Virus record (IMG/VR): IMGVR_UViG_3300046532_001046
Coordinates: 36,419 to 100,418 of that record
DNA: 64,000 nucleotides
Origin: a virus
Reading direction: 5' to 3' (one strand)
Below are positions 6,473 through 13,319 of this stretch, one piece after another; position 1 is the stretch's first letter, and every line of letters starts with the position of its first letter. The notes beneath the pieces are model-generated. The model saw only the letters and a list, made by a program, of their open reading frames with translations. It ran no database searches and was not told the origin of the DNA. The translations under genes and the position numbers were made by a program.

Positions 6473-7537
6473 TCAGACCCCGACGGTCTCCAGCACAGCG
6501 TCAAGGACGAACTTGTCGGCCTTGGAGGTGGACCCATTGAGGGCGTTCACCATGTTGCGCTCGGCACGCTTCTCAGCCTTGCCGGTGTAGTGGTGGCTGT
6601 AGGTGTTCCACGCCTGCACCACACCAAGCGCCGTGCCCTTCCAAGGGGCCACACGGGGGTCTGAGGTCCAGAGGGACCGGAGACGCTCCGTCTTGTTTTC
6701 GGCTCGGGTCACCCCAGCCTGATTGCTGGACTCCAGCGTGGGGACCGGGACCAGACGCTGGATGATCCGGTCGAACTGGAAGTTGTCCACCTTGATGTTG
6801 GACAGCCTCTCAATCTCGGCCATCATCTCGTCACCGGCCACATGGACGATGTCCAATGCCTCCCGTACTGACTGGAGACGGAACCCGGAGTTGGTGGTGT
6901 GTCGGGTACGACTCACCTGCCCCTGATCCTGAAGGCCCCACGACAGGGTGTTGTCACACACGACCGCTGTGGCCGTCTGCTTGAACGTCGTGGCGAGGGT
7001 CCCGTTGTGGCTCGTGGTAGCGAGCAACTGGGGACGGATGGTGAACCCCTGTGGGGTCTCAAGGTTCTCGGGGAGTTCGACACTCACCCAAGCAACTCCA
7101 CCGTTCTGGAGGAGGCCAGCGCTGGCGACGGCGAGTTCATCGTCGTCAATCAGGTTGGCAACCGTGTTCAAGAGCCATTCACGGTACTGGTGGATGGCGT
7201 AGGAGGTCTTGAACATGCGGAACACCTCGTTGGTGTCCGACCGTCCAATGGCCTTGTAGTCACCGACCGGGACGTGCTTGTAGGCAGCCCCCGTGAGGGC
7301 GTCCAGACCAGCGATGTCCACATCCGACGTGGAAGTCGGAACGGTGATGGTGACGGGGAACTCTTTGGCCTCCCAGAAGAAGAGGCGACGTTCCACGTCT
7401 TCAACCGGGATGGCGAGTTCGTAGTGGTTGGGCTCGTCGCCCTGATCGCTGGCACGGTAGTGCCATGCGTTACCACGCTTGGAAGTGAAACCGACCAGAA
7501 CATTCTGGTTCAGCCACTCGCTGGATTCTTGACTCAT
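6473..7537 (-). CDS. DUF932-family phage protein
   Basis: This 354-residue protein fits the DUF932 family (phage/plasmid-like proteins, TIGR03299 type) in length and layout. It has an N-terminal beta-rich part (WLNQNVLVGFTSKRGNAWHY), a central Y-x-A-I-G type segment (VPVGDYKAIGRSDTNEVFRM) and the internal CDNTLSWGL and SVREALDIV stretches typical of the family. The biochemical role of DUF932 proteins is not established, though they are frequent in early or accessory regions of phages and mobile elements. It is the only gene between promoter P4 and the terminator at 6433-6457, so it is probably a monocistronic early gene. The Shine-Dalgarno is GGAGGGG. Confidence 0.8.
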   Translation of the reverse strand: MSQESSEWLNQNVLVGFTSKRGNAWHYRASDQGDEPNHYELAIPVEDVERRLFFWEAKEFPVTITVPTSTSDVDIAGLDALTGAAYKHVPVGDYKAIGRSDTNEVFRMFKTSYAIHQYREWLLNTVANLIDDDELAVASAGLLQNGGVAWVSVELPENLETPQGFTIRPQLLATTSHNGTLATTFKQTATAVVCDNTLSWGLQDQGQVSRTRHTTNSGFRLQSVREALDIVHVAGDEMMAEIERLSNIKVDNFQFDRIIQRLVPVPTLESSNQAGVTRAENKTERLRSLWTSDPRVAPWKGTALGVVQAWNTYSHHYTGKAEKRAERNMVNALNGSTSKADKFVLDAVLETVGV

Positions 7538-7576
7538 TATTCCCCTCCTTGTGGGGTAGGTGTTTCGCTAATGAAG

Positions 7577-7606
7577 ATACTACTGGCAGTGCAGGGAGAT
7601 TAGCAA
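7577..7606 (-). promoter_or_regulatory. Promoter P4 of the conserved early family
   Basis: The minus strand reads -35 TTGCTA (7601-7606), an 18-base spacer starting ATCTCCCTGCACTG, and -10 TAGTAT (7577-7582). The upstream block with CTTGCCCCAGCCC is also shared with P1 and P2. It lies about 40 bases before the DUF932 start codon. Confidence 0.76.
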
Positions 7607-7625
7607 GGGCTGGGGCAAGATTCTT

Positions 7626-7994
7626 TTACCACCGGTTCTGGGAGAGCAGCGGACCACGCCCATCACGAACGTCTGGCTCCATCTCGTTCATAGTCATCGT
7701 CTGGATTGGAGCGGTGGCATTCTGTACTCCGACGGCCATCATACTGTGGCGCTTCACCAACGTGCGGACGAGCGACATGATGCCCTCAGCCTTCCGGTCG
7801 TAGACACCCATGTCCACTAGGTTGGTAATGAGAGACAGACTGGGGTACGTGGGTTTGACCGGGGCGGGCATGTCGGCCTCCACCCTATCCAGTACACGGG
7901 TCGCTGCTACCTTGGCAGCGTCGACCTCCTTCTTGGTGTGGAACTTCCCAAGGTGGTACTCCTTACCCTTGCGCTCCACTCGTGCTCGGATCAT
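7626..7994 (-). CDS. AP2-like DNA-binding protein
   Basis: I start at ATG 7994, where GAGGAAGC gives a good Shine-Dalgarno, yielding 122 residues. A longer frame upstream is Pro/Thr-rich and probably untranslated. Residues 1-35 (RARVERKGKEYHLGKFHTKKE) match the short AP2-type DNA-binding fold found in phage homing endonucleases and integrases, where a three-stranded sheet is followed by a helix. I see no nuclease (HNH) motif downstream. The remaining 85 residues are Met-rich near the end and unrecognised. A regulatory or DNA-binding role is inferred from the AP2-like part only. Confidence 0.6.
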   Translation of the reverse strand: MIRARVERKGKEYHLGKFHTKKEVDAAKVAATRVLDRVEADMPAPVKPTYPSLSLITNLVDMGVYDRKAEGIMSLVRTLVKRHSMMAVGVQNATAPIQTMTMNEMEPDVRDGRGPLLSQNRW

Positions 7995-8043
7995 GCTTCC
8001 TCGTTTCGTAGTCGTTGGTTTCGTAGTGTGGGGGGCCGGGGAT

Positions 8044-8073
8044 GGGGATGCTGTGGGAAGTAGCAACATCCCC
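8044..8073 (-). other. Weak hairpin between the AP2-like gene and its upstream neighbour
   Basis: On the minus strand GGGGATG pairs with CATCCCC across a 16-base loop in the 95-base gap 7995-8089. The tail is C-rich rather than U-rich, so it is not a convincing terminator. It could be an attenuator or processing site. Confidence 0.3.
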
Positions 8074-8089
8074 GACCCTCCACGGTCTG

Positions 8090-8428
8090 TTAGAACGGTT
8101 CGTCCTGCGGGGTGTACCTCTCTGCGAGGGTGACAGCCCGAACGTCGTTCACGATCACTCGTCCCTTGCGGAGGGCCAGCCCGAAGCCATCGCTGTCGAT
8201 GAACGACTGAGTCAGGAAGCCTTCCATGATCTGCTGTGCGATGAATGCCACCTCATCCATGAATGGGCGTTGCTCATCGAACTGATGCTGATGGATCTGG
8301 CGGATGTACTCATCGTGTTCTCGTGCGAGGTCCACGTCGAAGGCGATGGTCAGGTTGTGACCACCTCCCTCTCGGGGTGCCTCAGGCACCATCCTGATGA
8401 TTGGTCGTTCGGCTTGTGCTTCGTTCAT
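8090..8428 (-). CDS. Hypothetical protein of the P5 operon
   Basis: The 112-residue protein starts at ATG 8428. A copy of the CGCTTTAAG motif lies immediately upstream, between the start and the previous gene. It contains an acidic central segment (AFDVDLAREHDEYIRQIHQH) and a second half predicted to mix helix and strand. No Cys cluster, membrane segment or known motif is seen. Confidence 0.6.
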   Translation of the reverse strand: MNEAQAERPIIRMVPEAPREGGGHNLTIAFDVDLAREHDEYIRQIHQHQFDEQRPFMDEVAFIAQQIMEGFLTQSFIDSDGFGLALRKGRVIVNDVRAVTLAERYTPQDEPF

Positions 8429-8476
8429 ACTCTTAAAGCGTCCCTTCGTGTTGTGTTACGTGTTTGGTCAAGATGC

Positions 8477-8650
8477 TCAGCGGTGCTTCTTCTTCAACTT
8501 CATGGGGCGAGGTGGCGGGTCCTTATACACCATCTTGGTGGTGCCAGCCTTGTGTCCCGCAGCCCCCGGCTCGTCCTTGGTGTAGACGGTGACCAGCCCC
8601 ATGGCTGTCTCGTAGGTCTTGTACCCGATGGTATCTTCATCTTCGTTCAT
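8477..8650 (-). CDS. Small hypothetical protein, first gene of the P5 operon
   Basis: I use the ATG at 8650, which follows GGGAGAACC and lies about 20 bases after the -10 of promoter P5. An upstream ATG at 8683 would lie inside the promoter. The 57-residue product has an acidic N-terminus (MNEDEDTIGYKTYE) and a very basic C-terminus (PPPRPMKLKKKHR), which suggests nucleic-acid or membrane contact. No family is recognised. Confidence 0.6.
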   Translation of the reverse strand: MNEDEDTIGYKTYETAMGLVTVYTKDEPGAAGHKAGTTKMVYKDPPPRPMKLKKKHR

Positions 8651-8670
8651 GGTTCTCCCTTCCACTGGGA

Positions 8671-8700
8671 ACCGTACTACCAACGCAGGGAGAATAGCAA
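8671..8700 (-). promoter_or_regulatory. Promoter P5 of the conserved early family
   Basis: The minus strand has -35 TTGCTA (8695-8700), an 18-base spacer starting TTCTCCCTGCGTTGG, and -10 TACGGT (8671-8676). This is the most diverged copy and lacks the upstream GCCCCAGCC block. The CTCCCTGC core and spacing are intact. Confidence 0.68.
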
Positions 8701-8720
8701 GGGATATTAGAAGAAAGTTA

Positions 8721-9110
8721 CTATCGGGGTGGAGGATTACCCGGAGTCTGCATCAGTCCCTTGACAAACCGTACTGGATTGAGCGCTTGCTTGACCGACA
8801 TTCGATCTGGATTAGCCCGCATAGAAGCGAGGTGCTCCGCACCTTGACGAGCGAACGGCAGGATGGGAGAACTGGCCGCAATCATCAGACCAGTGTCTGC
8901 GGGCAACGCTCCAGTAGCGGCTCCAATAACTCCAGCGGAGTACGTAGCCAGCGTGGCTGCCTGAGTGCTCCTACTGGCTGAGTCAAAGCCCTTCCTTGCT
9001 ATGGTCGCACCCGTCTGTGCAGCCCCCTTGACACCCTCACGCACACCTACAGGGATCTGGTCCTCCATAGGGCTGAAGTCAGACCATTGAGGTCCAGTGG
9101 GCGTGGGCAC
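8721..9110 (-). CDS. Ala-rich hypothetical protein with a hydrophobic centre
   Basis: This 129-residue protein has a long Ala/Gly/Thr-rich central stretch (TLATYSAGVIGAATGALP, then GLMIAASSPILPF) flanked by basic segments (REGVKGAAQTGATIARKG). It could associate with membranes but lacks a clear signal peptide. It sits directly downstream of the small membrane protein and the secreted lysozyme-like gene, so a role in the envelope or in the virion is possible. No family is recognised. Confidence 0.55.
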   Translation of the reverse strand: MPTPTGPQWSDFSPMEDQIPVGVREGVKGAAQTGATIARKGFDSASRSTQAATLATYSAGVIGAATGALPADTGLMIAASSPILPFARQGAEHLASMRANPDRMSVKQALNPVRFVKGLMQTPGNPPPR

Positions 9111-9128
9111 ACCACAATAATACCACGA

Positions 9129-9320
9129 TCACCCTGACACCTTAGTGTACAGGATCAAGTATCCCATAAAGATACTTAAAGCGAGGATGATTGACAATGG
9201 AATGAGTGTCACGTACCAGTTTCTTAGAAACTTAAGCAACCGAACCTTCCCAACATTTCTTTGACGGATTCCAGTGATGTACGCCACTGCTGTAGTATAG
9301 CCATGCGGCGGTGGCGACAT
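9129..9320 (-). CDS. Small single-span membrane protein, holin or anchor candidate
   Basis: The C-terminal part has a basic cluster (RLLKFLRNW) followed by one strong membrane segment (IPLSIILALSIFMGYLIL) and the short tail YTKVSG. The start is uncertain. ATG 9320 gives 63 residues and overlaps the lysozyme-like gene by 89 bases. A TTG at 9239 behind GGGAAGG would give 36 residues with only an eight-base overlap. Its position immediately after a secreted cell-wall hydrolase suggests a holin, spanin-like or regulatory membrane partner, but this is inference from context. Confidence 0.55.
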   Translation of the reverse strand: MSPPPHGYTTAVAYITGIRQRNVGKVRLLKFLRNWYVTLIPLSIILALSIFMGYLILYTKVSG

Positions 9321-10023
9321 TGGCTCGCCCGTGGAACGGGGGGTAGTCCTTAAAGCCCGCCTTACCGGAACGCTCAACCCAGTACTTCGCCAAGTGTTGA
9401 AACCAGCCGATGGCTAGAGCCGATGACACCGAGGTAGACCCTATGTCCCAACTCCGTCCACTGGACTCACAGAAGGCGATCCTCTGAGCGAGTGCCCTGT
9501 CCTCGGGCAGGAAGTATTCGTTTATCAGTTCTCCCAGAGTCGGAAGTTCATAGTGCTCGTCACCCGACAAGCACCCGTGTGAACAGGGCGTCGGTGATTG
9601 CATGACCTCAGGGTAGAAGTACAGGATGGCAGACATGGGATTACCGAACGATTTGATGTGTGCCTTGCGGGTCTGTGGTCCGTAGACGCCATCGACGTAG
9701 TCCATCCCCAGTTCCTCTTGGAGGGCCACAATCTGTGGGCCTTTGTCGTAGTAGTTATAGCGCTCAGTAAGCGGACTACGAGTATTGCTGGGTGACGATG
9801 AAGTGGTGGTAGACGACGGGGAGGTGGTTGAGGTGGTGGGGGGATCAACAACGACCCCGCCGTCTACCGGGTGGAGGTGCGGGGAATCGAACCCCGGTGC
9901 AGCAATCGTCCGCGTGCGGGTTTCCTTGCTATCGAAGCCATCCTCACCCCCTAGGTCACTAGCATACCACCCTAGTTGCATGACTGTGAGTATTCCTAAG
10001 GTTAGTACTCGTGCCAGAAACAT
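9232..10023 (-). CDS. Secreted or anchored lysozyme-like hydrolase with a peptidoglycan-binding domain
   Basis: The 263-residue protein starts at ATG 10023 behind GGGGGAAC. It has a hydrophobic N-terminus (residues about 2-19, FLARVLTLGILTVMQLGW), then a Ser/Thr/Pro-rich linker near 60-85 of the kind common in actinobacterial exported proteins. A PG_binding_1-like repeat (about 88-130, with GPQIVALQEELG and DGVYGPQTRKA) follows. The C-terminal lysozyme/transglycosylase-like domain contains the probable catalytic Glu in FCESSGRSW, then ALAIGWFQHLAKYW. It should cut host peptidoglycan glycan strands from outside or in the periplasm-like space. A tRNA/tmRNA-like fold overlaps its early codons. 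Confidence 0.75.
   Translation of the reverse strand: MFLARVLTLGILTVMQLGWYASDLGGEDGFDSKETRTRTIAAPGFDSPHLHPVDGGVVVDPPTTSTTSPSSTTTSSSPSNTRSPLTERYNYYDKGPQIVALQEELGMDYVDGVYGPQTRKAHIKSFGNPMSAILYFYPEVMQSPTPCSHGCLSGDEHYELPTLGELINEYFLPEDRALAQRIAFCESSGRSWDIGSTSVSSALAIGWFQHLAKYWVERSGKAGFKDYPPFHGRANVATAAWLYYSSGVHHWNPSKKCWEGSVA
9872..9951 (-). ncRNA. Candidate tmRNA/tRNA-like structure inside the lysozyme gene
   Basis: Read on the minus strand, GGGGGTG (9951-9945) pairs with CACCTCC (9879-9873) in a seven-base acceptor-like stem with one G-U. The unpaired A and CC that follow resemble an ACC end. Just before lies a perfect T-arm, CGGGG, loop TTCGATT, CCCCG. The 5' side carries GGCTTCGA, similar to the GGNTTCGAC after the acceptor of tmRNA, and AGCAA/TTGCT could form a P2-like helix. 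It has no anticodon arm and no room for a tag frame. It lies wholly within codons of the hydrolase, so chance, an ssrA-derived attachment remnant or a real RNA are all open. Confidence 0.3.
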
Positions 10024-10046
10024 AGTTCCCCCTACACTGTTGGTGG

Positions 10047-10433
10047 CTACAGAATGTCAAAGAGCATCCTGCTTGGTTCATCATACTCGGGGTCACCTTG
10101 GTTTGGCAAGAGGTCCGGGTCGATTGGTTCCGAAAGCATACGTTCCTCGTGTGCTAACCAACACTTACCACACCGGCAGCCACGTCTGTAGTCCTCCCAC
10201 TTTCCATGAGCCGTGGATGACTTCTTACGCTCCTTGGGAGTCAGCCCACCGAACATTCCCCACTTCTCGTCCTGTCCCACCTTTAAGCATGTCTCCCACA
10301 CGGGACAGGTTGAGCACACGACTCGGCCCATCTCGTACCACTGGTTAGGGTCCTTGGCCTCCATCGGGGGGTACCACATAAACTGGGCTTTCCCCCGGCA
10401 GGGGGCCTCTTTTATCCAATCGGGTGTTTCCAT
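10047..10433 (-). CDS. WhiB-family iron-sulfur regulator with a second Cys cluster
   Basis: This 128-residue protein has the four WhiB cysteines at 12, 40, 43 and 49 (the last three as C-x2-C-x5-C) and the following WGMFGG turn at 58-63, a variant of the G-[VI]-W-G-G motif. WhiB proteins hold a 4Fe-4S cluster and bind the primary sigma factor to alter transcription. After the WhiB core comes a separate patch near residues 76-95 (HGKWEDY, then C-R-C-G-K-C) that resembles short Cys motifs in actinobacterial and phage proteins. It probably reprograms host or phage transcription. It lies among unrelated small genes with no promoter of the P family directly upstream. Confidence 0.85.
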   Translation of the reverse strand: METPDWIKEAPCRGKAQFMWYPPMEAKDPNQWYEMGRVVCSTCPVWETCLKVGQDEKWGMFGGLTPKERKKSSTAHGKWEDYRRGCRCGKCWLAHEERMLSEPIDPDLLPNQGDPEYDEPSRMLFDIL

Positions 10434-10456
10434 CCAACCATCCCATGTTGTCCCGG

Positions 10457-10630
10457 CTAGTCATCATCGCATATCTCACACTTTCTGCACACACCATCCC
10501 ACGTAAGGTCAGAGAGTGGTACTGCTGTCTGTCCTTTGATGCAGTACCCATACTCAACTCCTGAGGAGTCAACCAACGTAGGATCGTCGTCGCTGTCGTC
10601 GCTGTCGTAGTATTCGATTACAGGGCTCAC
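10457..10630 (-). CDS. Small acidic Cys-cluster protein with a GTG start
   Basis: A 57-residue frame begins with GTG at 10630, seven bases beyond the preceding stop, and ends with TAG at 10457-10459. The N-terminus holds an acidic run (YYDSDDSDDDPT). The C-terminal half has C at about 30 and C-x2-C-x2-C near 48-54, enough for one metal. It fills the gap between the 476-residue gene and the WhiB gene exactly. The start codon is weakly supported, but composition and fit favour a real gene. Confidence 0.55.
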   Translation of the reverse strand: MSPVIEYYDSDDSDDDPTLVDSSGVEYGYCIKGQTAVPLSDLTWDGVCRKCEICDDD

Positions 10631-10634
10631 CTTA

Positions 10635-12065
10635 TCAGTCCACTACCTCGGCGTCATGGATCTCTTCTAACAGCCGATTACTCTGCTCTGCGTTAAAGCC
10701 ACCGCCGGGGAGGGTTTGTGCAGCCCTCCCTGCCTCGGCTCCAAACAGGCGGGACAGCACCCCGCTAGTTCCTCTGGTCTCCATTGAGATGGACAGCATC
10801 TCACGAGATTCGTTCACGGTCTTCATCTTGTCGATGAGTGTGAACAGCCGATCCATCTCGGCAGAGAGGGCCGGGTCCAACCCCTGCCCCTCCAGTTCTT
10901 CGGCAAAGCGAGCGAACAACACACGACTCGCCTGAATCTCAATCATCACCCGCATGGCTGCATTCAGTTGGTCCTTGGTGCGTATCTCCACGGGCAACTT
11001 AAAGCCACACTCGGAATGTTCCTTGAATGCCGGACACCTCGCCGCCAGATAGCAACTATCGCACTGTCTCAGGAGGGTGTCGCCGGTAACTAAAGTGTTT
11101 ACGACGTTGGGAGCGATTTCGGTGTATTGTCCCTGCTCATCAGTGGTTTGTTCCCCCAATGACGTGATGGCCTCAATACCGATACCCGGTAACAACACCT
11201 TCTCATCTTCGTGCCGCTTTAACACAACACCGATAGCAAGATCAGATGTGTGTGAAACCCCAGCATGTCCATCAGGGTCTCCTCCCCCGATAGCAACTAT
11301 CTGGGGGTCATCTGTACCCCCATCACCGTCTGCGTTGTAGTCACGGGAAGGGTCATAGCCCGACGAACCCGACCATGCTTGCCACGACCGGATCGCCAAT
11401 AGTCCCATCGCTGACACTGAGTCTTCCATGACCTCCCCGAAGTCCACACCCAGCCTCAGGATGTCAGCCCGGTGGCGCTTGCGTGCGCTCTCCTTCTGCT
11501 GGGCAGGGTACCGACGCAGACCATGCCCGTCCCACACCTGTGTCTCTCCGTACCGTATTACTGAGGTCCATGACCCAACCACCACTGAGTCCCACGGTCC
11601 AGCGTCGATGGAGTCCACCTTGGACGTGAGGGCAATCATCTTGGTGCCCCACCTCTGGTGGAGTTGGTTGATGCGGGGCAGGGTCTTACCAGTAATGGCT
11701 TTGTCACTTAAAGCGACCCTTCCATGCTTCTGGCACAGCCACGCCAGACGCTCTAGGTCCTCTTTATCGTTCCAGATCGGTACGTACTTTTCGCCCAGCC
11801 AGTCCCCCTCATAGTTGGGTGGACAGATGACTACGTCTAGGTCCTCCTCATGCTGGCGAATGAACGAGTCAAACCTATGGAGATCCTCGTCGGTTTCTGA
11901 GGTGTACACGAGGATGTCTCCACCCTCAAACTTATCGCTGAGGATGAGTTCCTTACGTTTGGGGATGGACAACTGAGTGAGGTTGACACCGAACGACGTG
12001 ACTCCAGCGGACAGGAGAATGGATAGATAAGAACCCTTCTCAGCGCCACCAAAGTAGACCTTCAA
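10635..12065 (-). CDS. Hypothetical protein with a Cys cluster, 476 aa
   Basis: The protein starts with TTG at 12065, overlapping the upstream stop as TTGA. The first 220 residues alternate short strands and helices (VYFGGAEKGSYLSILL, DVVICPPNYEGDWLG, KMIALTSKVDSI), the pattern of an alpha/beta or TIM-barrel domain. Residues about 335-355 hold C-x2-C, then C and C (CDSCYLAARCPAF), probably binding zinc or an iron-sulfur cluster. The last 110 residues are helical (VRI..QASRVLFARFAEELEG). The C-terminal arrangement looks like a protein shared by actinophages, but I cannot name a family or reaction. Confidence 0.7.
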   Translation of the reverse strand: MKVYFGGAEKGSYLSILLSAGVTSFGVNLTQLSIPKRKELILSDKFEGGDILVYTSETDEDLHRFDSFIRQHEEDLDVVICPPNYEGDWLGEKYVPIWNDKEDLERLAWLCQKHGRVALSDKAITGKTLPRINQLHQRWGTKMIALTSKVDSIDAGPWDSVVVGSWTSVIRYGETQVWDGHGLRRYPAQQKESARKRHRADILRLGVDFGEVMEDSVSAMGLLAIRSWQAWSGSSGYDPSRDYNADGDGGTDDPQIVAIGGGDPDGHAGVSHTSDLAIGVVLKRHEDEKVLLPGIGIEAITSLGEQTTDEQGQYTEIAPNVVNTLVTGDTLLRQCDSCYLAARCPAFKEHSECGFKLPVEIRTKDQLNAAMRVMIEIQASRVLFARFAEELEGQGLDPALSAEMDRLFTLIDKMKTVNESREMLSISMETRGTSGVLSRLFGAEAGRAAQTLPGGGFNAEQSNRLLEEIHDAEVVD

Positions 12066-12544
12066 TCCCTCTCTCCCCAGTTAGCCTCAGCCCGCATGAT
12101 CCTCTGTCGGTCAATCTCTGCCACCAGATCGTCCCACGGCTTGTTCCCACCAACCAGATCGCTCCGCCACTCAACACGAGGAACAGAAGGAGCAACGGCT
12201 ATTAACGTGGGTAGTCCGTCCTCCAGCGCCAACTGTGCTGTGTACGGGTCAATGTCCACGAACCAGCGGACATTACCGAAGGCATTACGCAACTGTGTGG
12301 CCCGGCGGACCTTCTCTTTCGGGGTGCTGTCCTTGGAGAAGTCAATCATGCTGGGCTTATAGCCCTCGGCCTTCAACCAGTGCTCTAAGTGGTCCTTGTC
12401 GTCCCTAATATCAGCAATGAGGACAATACTGCCGTTGTACTGCTGAAACAGCATGTTCCAGAGTCCACGACCTTCCACGCTGGGCTTCCGGGTACCGACC
12501 GTCTCGGAGGGTAGAGCCAAGGTATCCATCGTGATGAGGATCAT
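12062..12544 (-). CDS. HAD-like or related alpha/beta protein
   Basis: The 160-residue protein starts ILITMDTLALPSETV, then has a hydrophobic strand ending in acidic residues (GSIVLIADIRDDKDHL) and a later VRWFVDIDPYTAQLALEDG segment. This order is reminiscent of small HAD-superfamily phosphatases, with a candidate Asp early and DxD-like residues late, but the canonical DxDxT is not intact. I therefore give the fold as likely and the activity as uncertain. It is embedded in a coupled run of genes with the Cys-rich protein upstream and the 476-residue protein downstream. Confidence 0.55.
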   Translation of the reverse strand: MILITMDTLALPSETVGTRKPSVEGRGLWNMLFQQYNGSIVLIADIRDDKDHLEHWLKAEGYKPSMIDFSKDSTPKEKVRRATQLRNAFGNVRWFVDIDPYTAQLALEDGLPTLIAVAPSVPRVEWRSDLVGGNKPWDDLVAEIDRQRIMRAEANWGERD

Positions 12545-13081
12545 TTAGGACCCCGGTGTCCACAACTTCTTACCACCGACTCCATCGTTCGTGACTGTCC
12601 TATTGCGATTCACCGTGTCACCCTTTGTGCTATAAAGGCCCTTAGCACTACGGATCTTATACTGGTAGTACTCCTGCACCGGACAGAACATGCAGAGATA
12701 CATACGCTTATCCTTGGGTACCCCCATCTTTCGCCCGACAGTCTTTTCCTCACTGCAATAGTCCAAGCAGTCGGCCTTGGGTCGACCATGATTGGAGAAG
12801 CACTTGAGAGCGTCCTCTTTGAGGTCGTTACGCATCTCCCGCACTTCAACTTCATTCTTCATCAACTCCTTCTTGACCTCTGTCTCCATGTCAAGTTTGG
12901 AGGCTGTGTCGTCATCACAGCGGAAGATTTGAGACATATGGGACTCAGGGCGGGGGTCGTTGGCCTGATGCAGATGCTTCTTGATGATCTCCTGTAGTTC
13001 CATGTCGTACTCAGGAGGACCATCGTAGTCCAGCATGTTGTAGAGGGTGCCGCAAGGCTTACACACCAGTAGGCGTGGCAT
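12545..13081 (-). CDS. Cys-rich hypothetical protein
   Basis: This 178-residue protein has C-x2-C at the very N-terminus (LVCKPCGTLYNML), a highly charged helical middle and a second group of cysteines between about 94 and 133 (KCFSNHG, DCLDYC, CMFCPV). Two metal sites are likely. It ends in a disordered Asn/Arg/Thr stretch. No family is recognised. It ends one base before the start of the next gene. Confidence 0.65.
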   Translation of the reverse strand: MPRLLVCKPCGTLYNMLDYDGPPEYDMELQEIIKKHLHQANDPRPESHMSQIFRCDDDTASKLDMETEVKKELMKNEVEVREMRNDLKEDALKCFSNHGRPKADCLDYCSEEKTVGRKMGVPKDKRMYLCMFCPVQEYYQYKIRSAKGLYSTKGDTVNRNRTVTNDGVGGKKLWTPGS

Positions 13082-13121
13082 ATGTTGTACTCCGGGTTGT
13101 GGTTACTTGTTTAGAAACCTA

Positions 13122-13307
13122 TCAAACGATCTTAACAGGAAACCCATCTGGGTCTAGGCCATAGTGCCACGGTAGTTCACGGGCACGAGTGGAGACGTTA
13201 GTCATGTCCACCTCACCACCACGATCAGGGGCGAGGTACTTACGTACACCATCGTTCTTCCCCTGAGCCATGTCCTGATTCATTGAGCGAGATTCGTTAA
13301 CTGCCAT
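13122..13307 (-). CDS. Small hydrophilic protein
   Basis: The 61-residue product begins MAVNESRSMNQDMAQGKNDG and ends WHYGLDPDGFPVKIV. It is polar, without Cys or membrane segments. It is the first gene of a block of hydrophilic, low-complexity proteins that continues to about 17292. No function can be assigned. Confidence 0.5.
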   Translation of the reverse strand: MAVNESRSMNQDMAQGKNDGVRKYLAPDRGGEVDMTNVSTRARELPWHYGLDPDGFPVKIV

Positions 13308-13319
13308 GTCTATATCCTA

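Noticed and set aside
7626-7994. Integrase, because AP2-like domains also occur in integrases
   Set aside because: No catalytic Arg-His-Tyr residues and no room for a catalytic domain in 122 residues. No other integrase is visible in the window.
7626-8069. Upstream start of the AP2-like gene at 8069
   Set aside because: The added 25 residues are Pro/Thr-rich, run through a hairpin region, and have no ribosome site. ATG 7994 has GAGGAAGC.
9872-9951. An ordinary tRNA gene
   Set aside because: Acceptor and T-arm pair well, but there is no D-arm and no anticodon arm with a seven-base loop. It is listed only as a tRNA/tmRNA-like candidate.
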